Source of the DNA: a bacterium BMS3Bbin10
Lineage (GTDB): Bacteria; Pseudomonadota; Alphaproteobacteria; Rhizobiales; Methyloligellaceae
NCBI GenBank assembly: GCA_002897995.1
Contig: BDTT01000103.1
Coordinates: 1-59,950 of the forward strand
Length of the DNA: 59,950 nt
Reading direction: 5' to 3'
Shown here piece after piece: positions 10,851 to 19,484 of this stretch (positions are counted from its first letter, which is position 1; the number at the start of each line of letters is the position of its first letter). The position numbers were made by a program, and so were the translations under genes. Below the pieces are notes generated by a model. It made no database searches, had not been told where the DNA came from, and was given only the letters and a program-made list of their open reading frames with translations.

Positions 10851-11989
10851 GCAAAGATTTCACATTTCACCTGGCCGCCACCGACGGCGCGGCCCGTTTG
10901 GGAGAAATATCCTGCCCGCGCGGGCGCATCCGCACCCCGGCCTTCATGCCGGTCGGAACGGCGGGAACCGTGAAAGCCATGCTGCCGCAGACCGTGCGCG
11001 AGGCGGGCGCGGATATTGTTCTCGGCAACACCTATCATCTGATGCTGCGCCCCGGCGCGGAGCAGGTGGCGGCGCTTGGCGGCCTGCACGCCTTCATGAA
11101 CTGGGAGGGACCGGTCCTGACGGATTCGGGCGGGTTTCAGGTCATGTCGCTCGCCAAGCTGCGCAAGATTACCGAAGCCGGGGTCACCTTCCAGTCGCAT
11201 ATCGACGGCAGCACCCATGAACTGACCCCGGAGCGTTCGATTGAAATTCAGTGTCTGCTCGGCGCCGACATCCAGATGGTGTTCGACGAATGCACGCCGT
11301 TCCCTTGCGAAAAGGGAGAGGCGCGCGCCTCCATGGAGCTTTCCATGCGCTGGGCGGAGCGCTCGAAGACGGCCTTTGCCAAAAAGGGAAAAGGGGGCCA
11401 GGGGCTGTTCGGCATCGTGCAGGGGGGCATCTATCCCGATTTGCGCGAGGCCTCGGTTGAAGCGCTCAAGCAAATTGGTTTTGAAGGCTATGCGGTCGGC
11501 GGGCTCGCGGTGGGCGAGGGGCAGGAGCGGATGCTGGAGACCCTCAAAGTCACGCTCCCCCGCCTGCCGGAAGACAAGCCGCGCTATCTGATGGGAGTGG
11601 GCACGCCGCAGGATCTGATCCATTGCGTCGCGCGCGGCATCGATATGTTCGACTGCGTGATGCCGACACGTTCGGGCCGCCACGGGCAGGCCTTTACTTG
11701 GGCCGGCAGGATCAATCTGCGCAATGCCGGATTTGCGGACGATCCCCGCCCGCTGGACGCGGCGAGCAGCTGTCCGGCCGCGCGGGACTATTCGCGCGCC
11801 TATCTGCATCATCTGGTGAAGTCACGGGAATATCTGGCGCCCATGCTGCTGAGCTGGGCGAATGTGCATTTCTATCAGGAGCTGATGGCCGCGATGCGCG
11901 CGGCGATCGGGGAGGGCCGGTTCGAGGCCTTTGCGCGCGAAACGCTCGCGCGCCTTGGCGCAAACGGCGGCAGCTCAATTCAGGGCTGA
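10847..11989 (+). CDS. tgt: Queuine/preQ1 tRNA-guanine transglycosylase
   Basis: Tgt swaps guanine-34 for preQ1 in GUN-anticodon tRNAs. The 380-residue barrel protein has [52 protein letters not shown] and the nucleophile region [13 protein letters not shown]. The usual zinc site CxCx2C...H is mostly missing: at its position the protein reads [17 protein letters not shown], so S307, C309 and A312 replace three cysteines, and A338 replaces the histidine (WANVHFY). This is either a zinc-free lineage variant or a structural change worth checking. The gene overlaps queA by four bases and is convergent with the DMT transporter only seven bases downstream. Confidence 0.93.
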   Translation: MSKDFTFHLAATDGAARLGEISCPRGRIRTPAFMPVGTAGTVKAMLPQTVREAGADIVLGNTYHLMLRPGAEQVAALGGLHAFMNWEGPVLTDSGGFQVMSLAKLRKITEAGVTFQSHIDGSTHELTPERSIEIQCLLGADIQMVFDECTPFPCEKGEARASMELSMRWAERSKTAFAKKGKGGQGLFGIVQGGIYPDLREASVEALKQIGFEGYAVGGLAVGEGQERMLETLKVTLPRLPEDKPRYLMGVGTPQDLIHCVARGIDMFDCVMPTRSGRHGQAFTWAGRINLRNAGFADDPRPLDAASSCPAARDYSRAYLHHLVKSREYLAPMLLSWANVHFYQELMAAMRAAIGEGRFEAFARETLARLGANGGSSIQG

Positions 11990-11996
11990 AAATCCG

Positions 11997-12929
11997 CTAT
12001 GCGGTTCCGGTCTGATTGCGGTCGCGGTGGGCGCGCGCGAGAAGGTAAAGGCCTGACGCCACGACCACGATACCGCCTGACAGGGTCCATAATGTCGGGA
12101 CGTCGCCGAATATCACATAACCCAGCGCAGACATGGACAGGAGCCCCACATAGATGAAGGGCGCAACCACCGGCGCGGGGGCGTATTTGAAGGCCAGGAT
12201 CAGCAGCCAGTGGCCAAGCGCGCCGGTGAGGCCAATCCAGCCGAACAGAGCCCAGGTGAGCCAGTCCTGCGGCCATTCCCACACCGCGAGTGCAAACGGA
12301 GCGGTAATGACAGCGCCCGCAAGAGGTGTATGGAACAGGTTCATTTCCGGCGAATCGTGACGCGCCATATAGCGTGTATGAATATTGTAGAGCGCGTAGC
12401 AGATCATCGCGCCGAGGGAATATATTACCGCCCAATGGATGCCGCCATAGCCTGGGCGCATCACAAGCAGAACACCGAAAAAACCGGTCAGAATAGCGAG
12501 CAGCCTGCGCCATCCGACCCATTCGCCAAGGAGGGGTCCGGCAAGGGCCGCCACGAGCAGGGGGGTGAGGAAAAATATCGTCACCGTCTGGTCGAGCTGA
12601 AGATATTTGACGCCCGCGAAATTGAGCGCGGTCGTCGCCGCGACGAGGATGCCGCGCACCAGTTGGTGGGCGGGCTTTGTCGAGCGCACCGAGTATTTCA
12701 CAAACATCGGGCCCAGCACGGCGGTGGTCATCAGCGCATGGGCGAGGAACCGGACCCAGACAACTTCGGCGACCGGGACCGCGAGCACGTCCACCAGATA
12801 TTTGGCCGTGGCGTCGACCATCGCAAAGACGGTTACGGCGCCGCACATGAATGCAATTGCCGCGAGATGACCGCGTTTGGGTTGCCGCCCCCGAGTTATG
12901 ACATGTGTGCCGATAGGTGCCTGGATCAT
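11997..12929 (-). CDS. EamA/DMT-superfamily transporter
   Basis: A 310-residue inner-membrane protein with about ten hydrophobic helices in two EamA repeats. The first (about residues 25-155) includes VDATAKYLVDVLAVPVAEVV and NFAGVKYLQLDQTVTIFFL; the second runs from about 170 to 295. DMT-family proteins usually export metabolites or amino acids, but family membership does not give the substrate. The C-terminus is short and basic. It is transcribed toward tgt. A start near residue 12 or later is possible because the first residues are polar, but no better start is evident. Confidence 0.82.
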   Translation of the reverse strand: MIQAPIGTHVITRGRQPKRGHLAAIAFMCGAVTVFAMVDATAKYLVDVLAVPVAEVVWVRFLAHALMTTAVLGPMFVKYSVRSTKPAHQLVRGILVAATTALNFAGVKYLQLDQTVTIFFLTPLLVAALAGPLLGEWVGWRRLLAILTGFFGVLLVMRPGYGGIHWAVIYSLGAMICYALYNIHTRYMARHDSPEMNLFHTPLAGAVITAPFALAVWEWPQDWLTWALFGWIGLTGALGHWLLILAFKYAPAPVVAPFIYVGLLSMSALGYVIFGDVPTLWTLSGGIVVVASGLYLLARAHRDRNQTGTA

Positions 12930-13067
12930 CGAGCGCGCACTCTATAGGGGGGGAGGGGGCGTGGGAACGTGATTTTTCCGGGCCGGCAGCCGGGCCCGGC
13001 CACCGTCACTTTTTATGCAGTTTTGCCGGAGTTTGCATATCTTTCGGGAATCGGGGGCAATCACCTA

Positions 13068-13097
13068 TTGACCCGTATCCATGTGCACTCGTACTGT
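13068..13097 (+). promoter_or_regulatory. Probable tRNA-Lys promoter
   Basis: TTGACC (13068-13073) and TACTGT (13092-13097) are 18 bases apart and end 19 bases before the mature tRNA. This arrangement fits a strong stable-RNA promoter, although the -10 is only a partial match. Confidence 0.45.
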
Positions 13098-13116
13098 CCG
13101 CGCGTTTGGCATATGA

Positions 13117-13192
13117 GGGCCCGTAGCTCAGTTGGTAGAGCAACTGACTTTTAATCAGTAGGTCACAGGTTCGATCCCTGTCGGGCTCACCA
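13117..13192 (+). tRNA. tRNA-Lys (anticodon UUU)
   Basis: A 76-base cloverleaf. The acceptor GGGCCCG pairs with CGGGCTC (one G-U), and the D arm contains TAGCTCAGTTGGTAGAGCA. The anticodon stem ACTGA/TCAGT encloses loop CTTTTAA with anticodon TTT. The T arm is ACAGG-TTCGATC-CCTGT, with discriminator A and an encoded CCA at 13190-13192. It reads AAA/AAG lysine codons. Confidence 0.96.
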
Positions 13193-13566
13193 TTGTTTTA
13201 TCCGGTTATTTCAATGTGCCGCTTCCAGTCAGGTGAGAGCGGCTGTTTCGAGATCGGCCCGCCAACAATTGAAATGCCCGGGGCGGGCAATCGGGTTCGC
13301 CCGGCCGGCTCATGAAGTCCATGATTTGCCGGCGGCACAGAATCTCCATCGTCGCCACTGCCGTAACGGACTGCTGGAATTGGGTTGCCGGCCCGATGTG
13401 CCGGGCCCTGTTTGCTCCGGCCGAACAGTGAAAACCACAAAGAGAATATTGGAAAATTTTTGTCATTTGTTGCGGATATACAACCAAGGGCACGCGAAAC
13501 CTGACTATCATTGCGTGCAGTCGGACTTATGACGGCGTAACAGTATGTCAAACAGGGTGAGGTTCG
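13193..13566 (+). other. Gene-free leader between tRNA-Lys and the beta-barrel gene
   Basis: There is no convincing ORF in these 374 bases. The first half is GC-rich with several short inverted repeats. The stretch around 13436-13490 is AT-richer and probably contains the promoter of the outer-membrane protein gene, but I could not settle on -35/-10 elements. Confidence 0.4.
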
Positions 13567-14310
13567 ATGTCTAGGGTATTTTCTTTCGTGGCGACGGTTT
13601 CTGTTGCTCTGTTTGCCGGGCAGGCCGCGCAAGCGGATGGGCATCCGATGAACTCCGGCGGGAACTGGCAGGGCGCATATGTCGGCGCGCATGTCGGAAC
13701 AGGTGAAGCCAGTTACGACGGCCGATTTGATAGTAATGAGCCTGTTGCCGAACAGGGGTTTGCAAGCGACCTTGACCTCAGTGGCGGCGTCGGGGGCGTT
13801 CAGGCCGGCTACAACCGGCAAACAGGCAACTTCGTATATGGCGTCGAAGCCGATATCACCTTCACCGATTTCGAAGATAGCGCCCTCGAACGCGACAACA
13901 ATAACAGCGACGGTATGGACGGCAGTGTTGACTGGCTTGCCACGTTACGCGCGCGCGCCGGTGTGGCCAGGGGCAATGTTCTTGTGTTTGCGACAGCGGG
14001 CATTGCCTTCGCCGACGCATCCTATACAGCCAACAATGGTCCGGTAGGCGCACCCACCAGCAGCGGATCGGTGGATTTCGATGACATGGGTTATGTCGTC
14101 GGCGGCGGCGTCGAGCTGATGGGCAGCGGCCGCATGAGCTTCAGGCTTGAAGGCCTGTATTACGGATTTGATGACCGGGAAGATGCCAGTACGCTGAATA
14201 CGGACTCCGATCCCGATGATTTCGCAAAATTTGAAGATGCGTGGGTGGTGCGCGCCGGCGTCAACTTCAAACTGGGTGGCAGGCGTTCAATGGCGCCGCC
14301 TTTGAAATAG
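13567..14310 (+). CDS. Outer-membrane beta-barrel protein (Omp25/Opa-like)
   Basis: A 247-residue secreted protein with signal peptide MSRVFSFVATVSVALFAGQAAQA and an all-beta mature chain. It has the family's opening WQGAYVGAHVGTG, GGVGGVQAGYNRQTGNFVYGVEADI, LATLRARAGVA..VLVFATAGIAFA and the final strand VVRAGVNFKLGG. This is the porin-family/OMP_b-brl layout of eight-stranded barrels such as Brucella Omp25/Omp31, often abundant surface proteins tied to membrane stability. The last residues (RRSMAPPLK) extend beyond the barrel instead of ending in the usual terminal Phe. It is monocistronic, with an 11-bp hairpin 30 bases downstream. Confidence 0.85.
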   Translation: MSRVFSFVATVSVALFAGQAAQADGHPMNSGGNWQGAYVGAHVGTGEASYDGRFDSNEPVAEQGFASDLDLSGGVGGVQAGYNRQTGNFVYGVEADITFTDFEDSALERDNNNSDGMDGSVDWLATLRARAGVARGNVLVFATAGIAFADASYTANNGPVGAPTSSGSVDFDDMGYVVGGGVELMGSGRMSFRLEGLYYGFDDREDASTLNTDSDPDDFAKFEDAWVVRAGVNFKLGGRRSMAPPLK

Positions 14311-14339
14311 CTTTATCCGCTGAATTGATGAGTTTATGG

Positions 14340-14374
14340 CCTGATGTCCGGACCCTCGGGGGGCGGACATCAGG
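14340..14374 (+). terminator. Hairpin after the beta-barrel gene
   Basis: CCTGATGTCCG (14340-14350) and CGGACATCAGG (14364-14374) form a perfect 11-bp stem with a 13-base loop. There is no strong T run, so it may act as an mRNA-stabilising end or weak terminator. The rest of the gap to 14752 shows nothing else clear. Confidence 0.55.
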
Positions 14375-14752
14375 TCAGTTTCCTGATTTGCTCCGCAAGC
14401 ATATCCGGCAATTTCTCGCGCAGTCCGCAATATCCCAAAGTGAGGCCGGAAGGCGCCAGCCCAGCGGGGCTTCTGTCCGGGTCATGACTCAAAGCGGTGT
14501 CGGCAAGGTCGCCTGGGAGCGCGGCCGGCCACCCGCCCCGCCGCCGCTCAGCCTGTTTCGCATCAGATTGAGATAACCGGTTTCAAACGGGGAGGCTTTG
14601 AGCATCTTCTCGATGTGAGTGACGCGAATTGCGAAGTCCGAATTCCGGCTCTTTGTTTCAGGCACACTCTTGTAAGGGCGGCTGTCGCTCAATATTTGTC
14701 TGATGTCACGCGAACGAGTTGGTTGCCGGGCGCTGGCGGGGAGGAAAGCGGT

Positions 14753-15583
14753 ATGCCGCGAGCGGCACTGGCGGTTTTTGCGTGCGGGGTTGGTTTGTAC
14801 CTGTTTGCGGCTGTGCCCGTAGCGGGCGCCGCCATGCCTGTGTTCGCGGAGACTGCCGGAACCAGAACGGAAAGCCCGGCGGGCAAGCCCGCTGGCGCGC
14901 GTTCAGCAGAATCGAACAAGGAAGCAGACGGCGAGCCGCGGAAACCGTCCCCCGATCCAGCGGACGGCGCCTCAGCGGGGGAGGCCGGGAACGCAGATTT
15001 CGAATCGGGCGGCGAGACCGTTGAAAAGTCAAAAAAGTCCCCCGCGGGCCAGGTTCTCACAGAGCCCGCTGAAACCTCCGCCGGCCAGTATGATTTTGAA
15101 GCCTCCATGGACCAGGATGACAAATCAGATGACAATGCCGGCGGCAAACCGGGCGGTGAAATCACCGGGGATCCCGGTCAAATGTCACCTGGCATGAAGG
15201 CAGCGGCACCCGCTTCGGGGATGGAAAAAGAGGCCACGGCAGCCGGTCCGCCCGCGGGAAAACCTATAATTCAGCCCGGCCTGCCGGTCCGGAAGCCGCA
15301 CAAGCCGATTGTCAGGCGCAAGCGGGCAGGGGGGACGTCTGCGAAAAAACCCGCCTCCTCGAGGGTTAAACGCGACAGGAGGCTCTGCAGGGCGCTTCAG
15401 GCGTGCCGGAACGGTTTTATAAAATGCAAGAGCAGGATCAAACATCCCGATCAGTCGGAGGCCTGGATCATCGCCAAGGAAGAGTGCGGCGCGGTTTACA
15501 AAACCTGCGTCGAAAAGGATTTCCGGGGAGGCGAGTGGGCTTTTACGCGCTGGTTTTATTTCAAGGAATTGCAGTGCGGGTAA
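14753..15583 (+). CDS. Secreted low-complexity protein with six-cysteine C-terminal domain
   Basis: A 276-residue unrecognised protein. It has a signal peptide (MPRAALAVFACGVGLYLFAA, cleavage probably after GAA or FAE). A long Pro/Gly/Ala/Glu/Lys-rich disordered stretch follows (about residues 38-200), then a lysine/arginine-rich linker. The C-terminal domain of about 65 residues has six cysteines spaced in pairs (LCRALQAC, KC, EECG, KTC, LQC) and ends FTRWFYFKELQCG. Three disulphides are plausible in the periplasm. The start is supported by GGGGAGGAAAG; the frame is open back to 14615 but that part is less protein-like. The function is unknown. Confidence 0.65.
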   Translation: MPRAALAVFACGVGLYLFAAVPVAGAAMPVFAETAGTRTESPAGKPAGARSAESNKEADGEPRKPSPDPADGASAGEAGNADFESGGETVEKSKKSPAGQVLTEPAETSAGQYDFEASMDQDDKSDDNAGGKPGGEITGDPGQMSPGMKAAAPASGMEKEATAAGPPAGKPIIQPGLPVRKPHKPIVRRKRAGGTSAKKPASSRVKRDRRLCRALQACRNGFIKCKSRIKHPDQSEAWIIAKEECGAVYKTCVEKDFRGGEWAFTRWFYFKELQCG

Positions 15584-15714
15584 GCTTTTCAGCTTGCCGC
15601 CGGCCCCCTTGGGCGCCTGACCCGTTTGCAGCTTGTGGAAACAGTGGATAGCGGGGATAAGGCTGCGCCCCGGCGCTCCAGGTGCTGGCCGGGCAGGCGA
15701 ATCCCGTTAAGTTG

Positions 15715-15990
15715 GTTTGTGGCTGTCGGGGACGGCTTCCTTCGGGAGGAAGAACCGCCAGCCAGAGGACACGGCAAGTCCGAAGCCGTCCTTTGCCGAG
15801 GATGGCTTAGGCAGCGCCTTTCCGGTCCGGTGCTCGGTCCAGCGGCAGAATGAGCCAGGCGGAAACGCTAAAGGCCCGCTTTGCCGGGAAGACAGCAGCG
15901 ACGGAGGGCCCAAGAGGGGTTGTCGCATTTGGATTTGGCAATAAGGCCATTGCCGGATCCACGTCGCATAACGGACGCGACGCAAAACAA
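15715..15990 (+). ncRNA. Candidate structured RNA in a gene-free region
   Basis: The gap 15584-16435 has no convincing gene. Inside it are consecutive strong hairpins: an imperfect one at 15720-15764 (outer TGGCTG/CAGCCA, inner CTTCCT-TCGGG-AGGAAG), a 10-bp one at 15783-15808, a 12-bp one at 15931-15960 (GGATTTGGCAAT/ATTGCCGGATCC, loop AAGGCC), and a 6-bp one at 15962-15982. All non-Watson-Crick pairs in the second and third stems are G-U when read as plus-strand RNA and would be A-C on the other strand. GGACGGCTTC (15730-15739) can also pair perfectly with GAAGCCGTCC (15782-15791), giving an alternative fold. A weak promoter-like TTGTGG-N17-GATAAG lies at 15633-15661. No known RNA family was recognised. 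Confidence 0.4.
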
Positions 15991-16361
15991 GACGGGAGGT
16001 CGAAGCCCGTGGCCGAGTGTTCAATGCCTTGACCCAGTTGGGGCGGCGGCGCACGGTTTTCGTGGAGGTTGAATCCGTTCAATAGGAGAGATCCGGTATT
16101 GGACTGAAACGATCTCCGGGATATTTCCGCCGAACGGGCGCTTAACGGCGTTACTTAAGCGGGGATTAGGGGAGGGTAGGGCCATTGTGCCCTGCCTTCT
16201 TCTTTTTTGTGCAATCCAGTCCTTTGTGATTTCAAAAGCGACCGGGAGACAGCCGGTCCCTGTCCCCATTTCAATTTTTTTGGCAGGAAATTATCCATTT
16301 ATCAGTACGCAAACCGGTAAGAATATGAAATCCTCTAATAAAGGCGTGATCGGCTTGCCCA

Positions 16362-16376
16362 ATGCATGTATTGCAT
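16362..16376 (+). promoter_or_regulatory. Inverted repeat ATGCA-N5-TGCAT upstream of the malonate operon
   Basis: ATGCA (16362-16366) and TGCAT (16372-16376) flank TGTAT, about 60 bases ahead of the malonyl-CoA decarboxylase start. The size and position suit an operator for a GntR- or LacI-type regulator. No such regulator gene is adjacent. Confidence 0.35.
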
Positions 16377-16435
16377 GCGATCTTGCGGACTGGTAGCTGG
16401 GATACCTAACTCCACCGATCACGCGCCACGTTGAA

Positions 16436-17842
16436 GTGAACCTCGGAACCGTGAACGTTTCATTTTTTCAGGAACTTCTGAACACCATCGCCGATCGCGG
16501 CCGCGCCTTGCTGGAGGGATCTTCGGCCGCGGGCCCCGGCAGCGCTCTGACCGAACTGGCGCGCGGGCTTCTCTCGGGGCGCGGCGAGGCTTCCGGCGTG
16601 GCTTTGGCGGGTGAAATCCTTTCCGCCTACCGCCGCGCGGACGAGGCCGGGAAACTTGAGTTTTTCCGGTTCCTTCTGAACGATCTGACGCCGGATTCCG
16701 AAAAGGTTACAGCCGCCGCACGGGCTTATCTGGACGGCGCGTCTCAAACAACGCTGTCCGAGCTGGAAATGGCCGTGGAATCCCCCCGGCAGGAATTTTT
16801 CCGCCGGCTCAATCTGGCGCCCGGCGCAACCGTGTGCATTGTCGCCATGCGGGCCGACCTGATCGCGATGCTGCCCAAGGTGCCTGAACTGAGGCTGGTG
16901 GATGCCGACCTGATGCATCTGCTGGGGTCATGGTTCAATCGCGGTTTTCTGGTTTTGCGCAGGATCGACTGGTCCACATCGGCGTCAATCCTGGAAAAGA
17001 TCATCGAATATGAAGCGGTCCACGAGATCCGGGGATGGGAAGATTTGCGCCGCCGCCTCGATCCCGCCGACCGGCGGTGTTTCGGCTTCTTCCATCCCTC
17101 GCTCGTCGATGAGCCCCTGATATTCGTCGAAGTGGCGCTGACAGGGGAGGTTCCGGCCTCCATACAGGACCTGCTCGCGGCCCAGATCGCGCAAGACAGC
17201 GATGCGCAGGCGCCGACGACCGCGGTATTCTATTCAATATCCAATTGCCAGGAGGGTTTGCGCGGAATTTCGTTCGGCAACTTTCTAATCAAACAGGTTG
17301 CCGAAGACCTGGCAAAGGAGATGCCGTCGCTCAAGACCTTTGTCACCCTCTCGCCGGCGCCGCGTTTCGCGGCCTGGCTGGTGCGCGCCGCGAGCGAGGA
17401 TGGCGAGCAGCTGGATGTCGAGACGCTTGCGCTGCTGGAGGAGCCGAGCTGGGCGGCGCATGCGGAGTATCACGAACGCCTGGAGTCGGTGCTCATGCCC
17501 CTGGCGGCGGAGTATTTCATGATTGCCAAGACCGGCAATGGCAGTCCTGTCGATCCGGTGGCGCGGTTTCATCTGGGCAATGGCGCGCGGCTTGAGCGGA
17601 TCAACTGGCTCGGTGATAAATCGGCCAGGGGTTTGCGGCAGTCGCACGGGATTATGGTCAACTATCTCTACGATCTGAATGACATCGAAAAAAATCACGA
17701 GGCCTATGTGAATATGGGCAAGATCGCCGCATCCAAGGCGGTGCGCTCGCTCGTCAGATCCTCTGCAAGAACGAAATTAAACAACAAGAAGCGCAAGGAG
17801 GCAGACATGTCAGCCAATGCGACGGACGCCGCCGATGAATGA
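16436..17842 (+). CDS. Malonyl-CoA decarboxylase
   Basis: This enzyme decarboxylates malonyl-CoA to acetyl-CoA and CO2. The 468-residue protein has the alpha-helical N-terminal half and the acetyltransferase-like catalytic domain with FFHPSLVDEPLIFVEVALTGE, FYSISNCQEGLRGISFGNFLIKQV and ATLSP-like FVTLSPAPRF. It also has VARFHLGNGARLERINWLGD and a late NYLYDL motif typical of the family. The start used is GTG at 16436; a GTG at 16451 is an alternative, and neither has a strong ribosome binding site. Its end overlaps the following malonyl-CoA synthetase by eight bases, so it corresponds to matA in a matAB pair for malonate catabolism. Confidence 0.92.
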   Translation: MNLGTVNVSFFQELLNTIADRGRALLEGSSAAGPGSALTELARGLLSGRGEASGVALAGEILSAYRRADEAGKLEFFRFLLNDLTPDSEKVTAAARAYLDGASQTTLSELEMAVESPRQEFFRRLNLAPGATVCIVAMRADLIAMLPKVPELRLVDADLMHLLGSWFNRGFLVLRRIDWSTSASILEKIIEYEAVHEIRGWEDLRRRLDPADRRCFGFFHPSLVDEPLIFVEVALTGEVPASIQDLLAAQIAQDSDAQAPTTAVFYSISNCQEGLRGISFGNFLIKQVAEDLAKEMPSLKTFVTLSPAPRFAAWLVRAASEDGEQLDVETLALLEEPSWAAHAEYHERLESVLMPLAAEYFMIAKTGNGSPVDPVARFHLGNGARLERINWLGDKSARGLRQSHGIMVNYLYDLNDIEKNHEAYVNMGKIAASKAVRSLVRSSARTKLNNKKRKEADMSANATDAADE

Positions 17843-19355
17843 GAATCTTTTTTCGGTCCTGCGGGCCGGCTTTCCCGATTCCGACTGCTGTTTCATCGAG
17901 ACAGGAAGCGGGGATATTTTCACCTATGGCGACATGCTCCGGCGCAGCGCCCAATACGCCAATGCGCTGATCGGACTGGGTGTGAAACCTGGAGACCGGG
18001 TTGCGGTCCAGGTCGAGAAGAGCATTGAGAGCTTGATGCTTTATCTGGGCGCAATCCGCGCCGGCGCCGCCTTTCTGCCGCTGAACACCGCCTATACGCC
18101 GGCCGAACTTGAGTATTTTCTGGGCGACGCGGAGCCGGTGCTGGTTGTTTGCCGGCCGGCGATGGAGAGCGGTGTTGGCGCTGTCAGCGGCGAAGCCGTA
18201 CTGGAGACGCTCGGAGACAGCGGCGTGGGCGGCACCCTCGGGGCTCTGACCGACCTGGCTTCGGATGTGTTTGACGATACGCTATGCAGCGCCGGCGATC
18301 TGGCCGCGATACTCTACACCTCCGGCACGACAGGCCGCGCCAAGGGAGCAATGCTCAGCCACGGCAACCTCACCTCGAACGCAAAGGCGCTTTTTGAAAC
18401 CTGGGCGTTCACGCGCGGCGACCGGTTGCTGCATGCGCTGCCGATCTATCACACCCATGGCCTGTTCACCGCGACCAACACCGTGCTGGCCGCCGGGGCG
18501 TCGATGATTTTCCTTCCCAAATTCGATGCCGGGGAGGTGACCGCGTTGCTGCCGCGGGCGAGCGTCATGATGGGCGTGCCGACATTCTATTCCCGGTTGT
18601 TGCAATGCGACGCGCTGACAAAGGATGCGCTCACGCATATGCGCCTGTTTATTTCCGGGTCCGCCCCGCTTTCTCCCGAGGTGCATAGCGAATTCGAGAA
18701 GCGCACGGGCCATACCATTCTGGAACGCTACGGCATGACGGAGACCGGCATGAACACATCCAACCCCTATGAAGGCGCGCGCAGGGCCGGCACGGTCGGA
18801 TTTCCCCTGCCGGGGGTTGAAATTCGTATTGCCGATCCTGAGACCGGGAGCGAACTCGAACAGGGCGAAGTAGGCTCCATCGAGGTGCGTGGCCCGAATG
18901 TATTCTCGGGCTATTGGCGTATGCCCGAGAAAACATGCGAGGAGTTTCGCGAAGACGGGTTCTTCATTACCGGAGATCTCGGGATGATCGACGAACAGGG
19001 GTATGTGAATATCGTCGGCCGGGACAAGGACCTGATTATCTCCGGCGGATTCAATGTCTACCCGGCGGAGATCGAGGCCGCCATCGACGCAATAACCGGT
19101 GTCGCGGAGTCCGCCGTGATCGGCGCGCCGCATCCTGATTTTGGCGAAAGCGTTGTGGCCGTGGTGGCCCGCAAGTCCGGCCAGTCGCTCGCAGAGGAGG
19201 ATATCATTTCTCCGCTGGGCAGTATTCTGGCGCGCTACAAACAGCCCAAGCGTGTGTTCTTCGTCGATGCCCTGCCGCGTAACGCCATGGGCAAGATCCA
19301 GAAAAAGGAACTGCGCGAGCAATATGCCGGCGTCTTTCAGCCGCCGCGGCCCTGA
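17835..19355 (+). CDS. matB: Malonyl-CoA synthetase (MatB-type acyl-CoA synthetase)
   Basis: This 506-residue AMP-forming ligase activates malonate to malonyl-CoA, which its upstream neighbour decarboxylates. It has the P-loop ILYTSGTTGRAKGAMLSH, ERYGMTETGMNTSNP, the hinge region TGDLGMIDEQGYVNIVGRDKD and the catalytic lysine in LPRNAMGKIQKKEL. The overall text, beginning ENLFSVLRAGFP, is that of malonyl-CoA synthetases, including RRAGTVGFPLPGVEIRI. The ATG at 17835 overlaps the end of the decarboxylase gene; an in-frame ATG six codons upstream is possible. No MatC-type malonate carrier is adjacent. Confidence 0.9.
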   Translation: MNENLFSVLRAGFPDSDCCFIETGSGDIFTYGDMLRRSAQYANALIGLGVKPGDRVAVQVEKSIESLMLYLGAIRAGAAFLPLNTAYTPAELEYFLGDAEPVLVVCRPAMESGVGAVSGEAVLETLGDSGVGGTLGALTDLASDVFDDTLCSAGDLAAILYTSGTTGRAKGAMLSHGNLTSNAKALFETWAFTRGDRLLHALPIYHTHGLFTATNTVLAAGASMIFLPKFDAGEVTALLPRASVMMGVPTFYSRLLQCDALTKDALTHMRLFISGSAPLSPEVHSEFEKRTGHTILERYGMTETGMNTSNPYEGARRAGTVGFPLPGVEIRIADPETGSELEQGEVGSIEVRGPNVFSGYWRMPEKTCEEFREDGFFITGDLGMIDEQGYVNIVGRDKDLIISGGFNVYPAEIEAAIDAITGVAESAVIGAPHPDFGESVVAVVARKSGQSLAEEDIISPLGSILARYKQPKRVFFVDALPRNAMGKIQKKELREQYAGVFQPPRP

Positions 19356-19484
19356 CCCCGGCGGCATAAAGCGCCACGGGCTCATCGTTACGTCTTGCGC
19401 GCATGCGCGCCGCATGCAGAAATACCTTGTTTGAGGCTGGTGTCCCCATAGGTGATCTGAAACGAAAGAATAACGAGGTAGTTT

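Noticed and set aside
15707-16054. A 115-codon minus-strand frame and several short plus-strand frames in the 15.6-16.4 kb gap
   Set aside because: No signal peptide, motif or ribosome binding site. The DNA there is dominated by hairpins, so a structured RNA or non-coding role is more likely than a protein.
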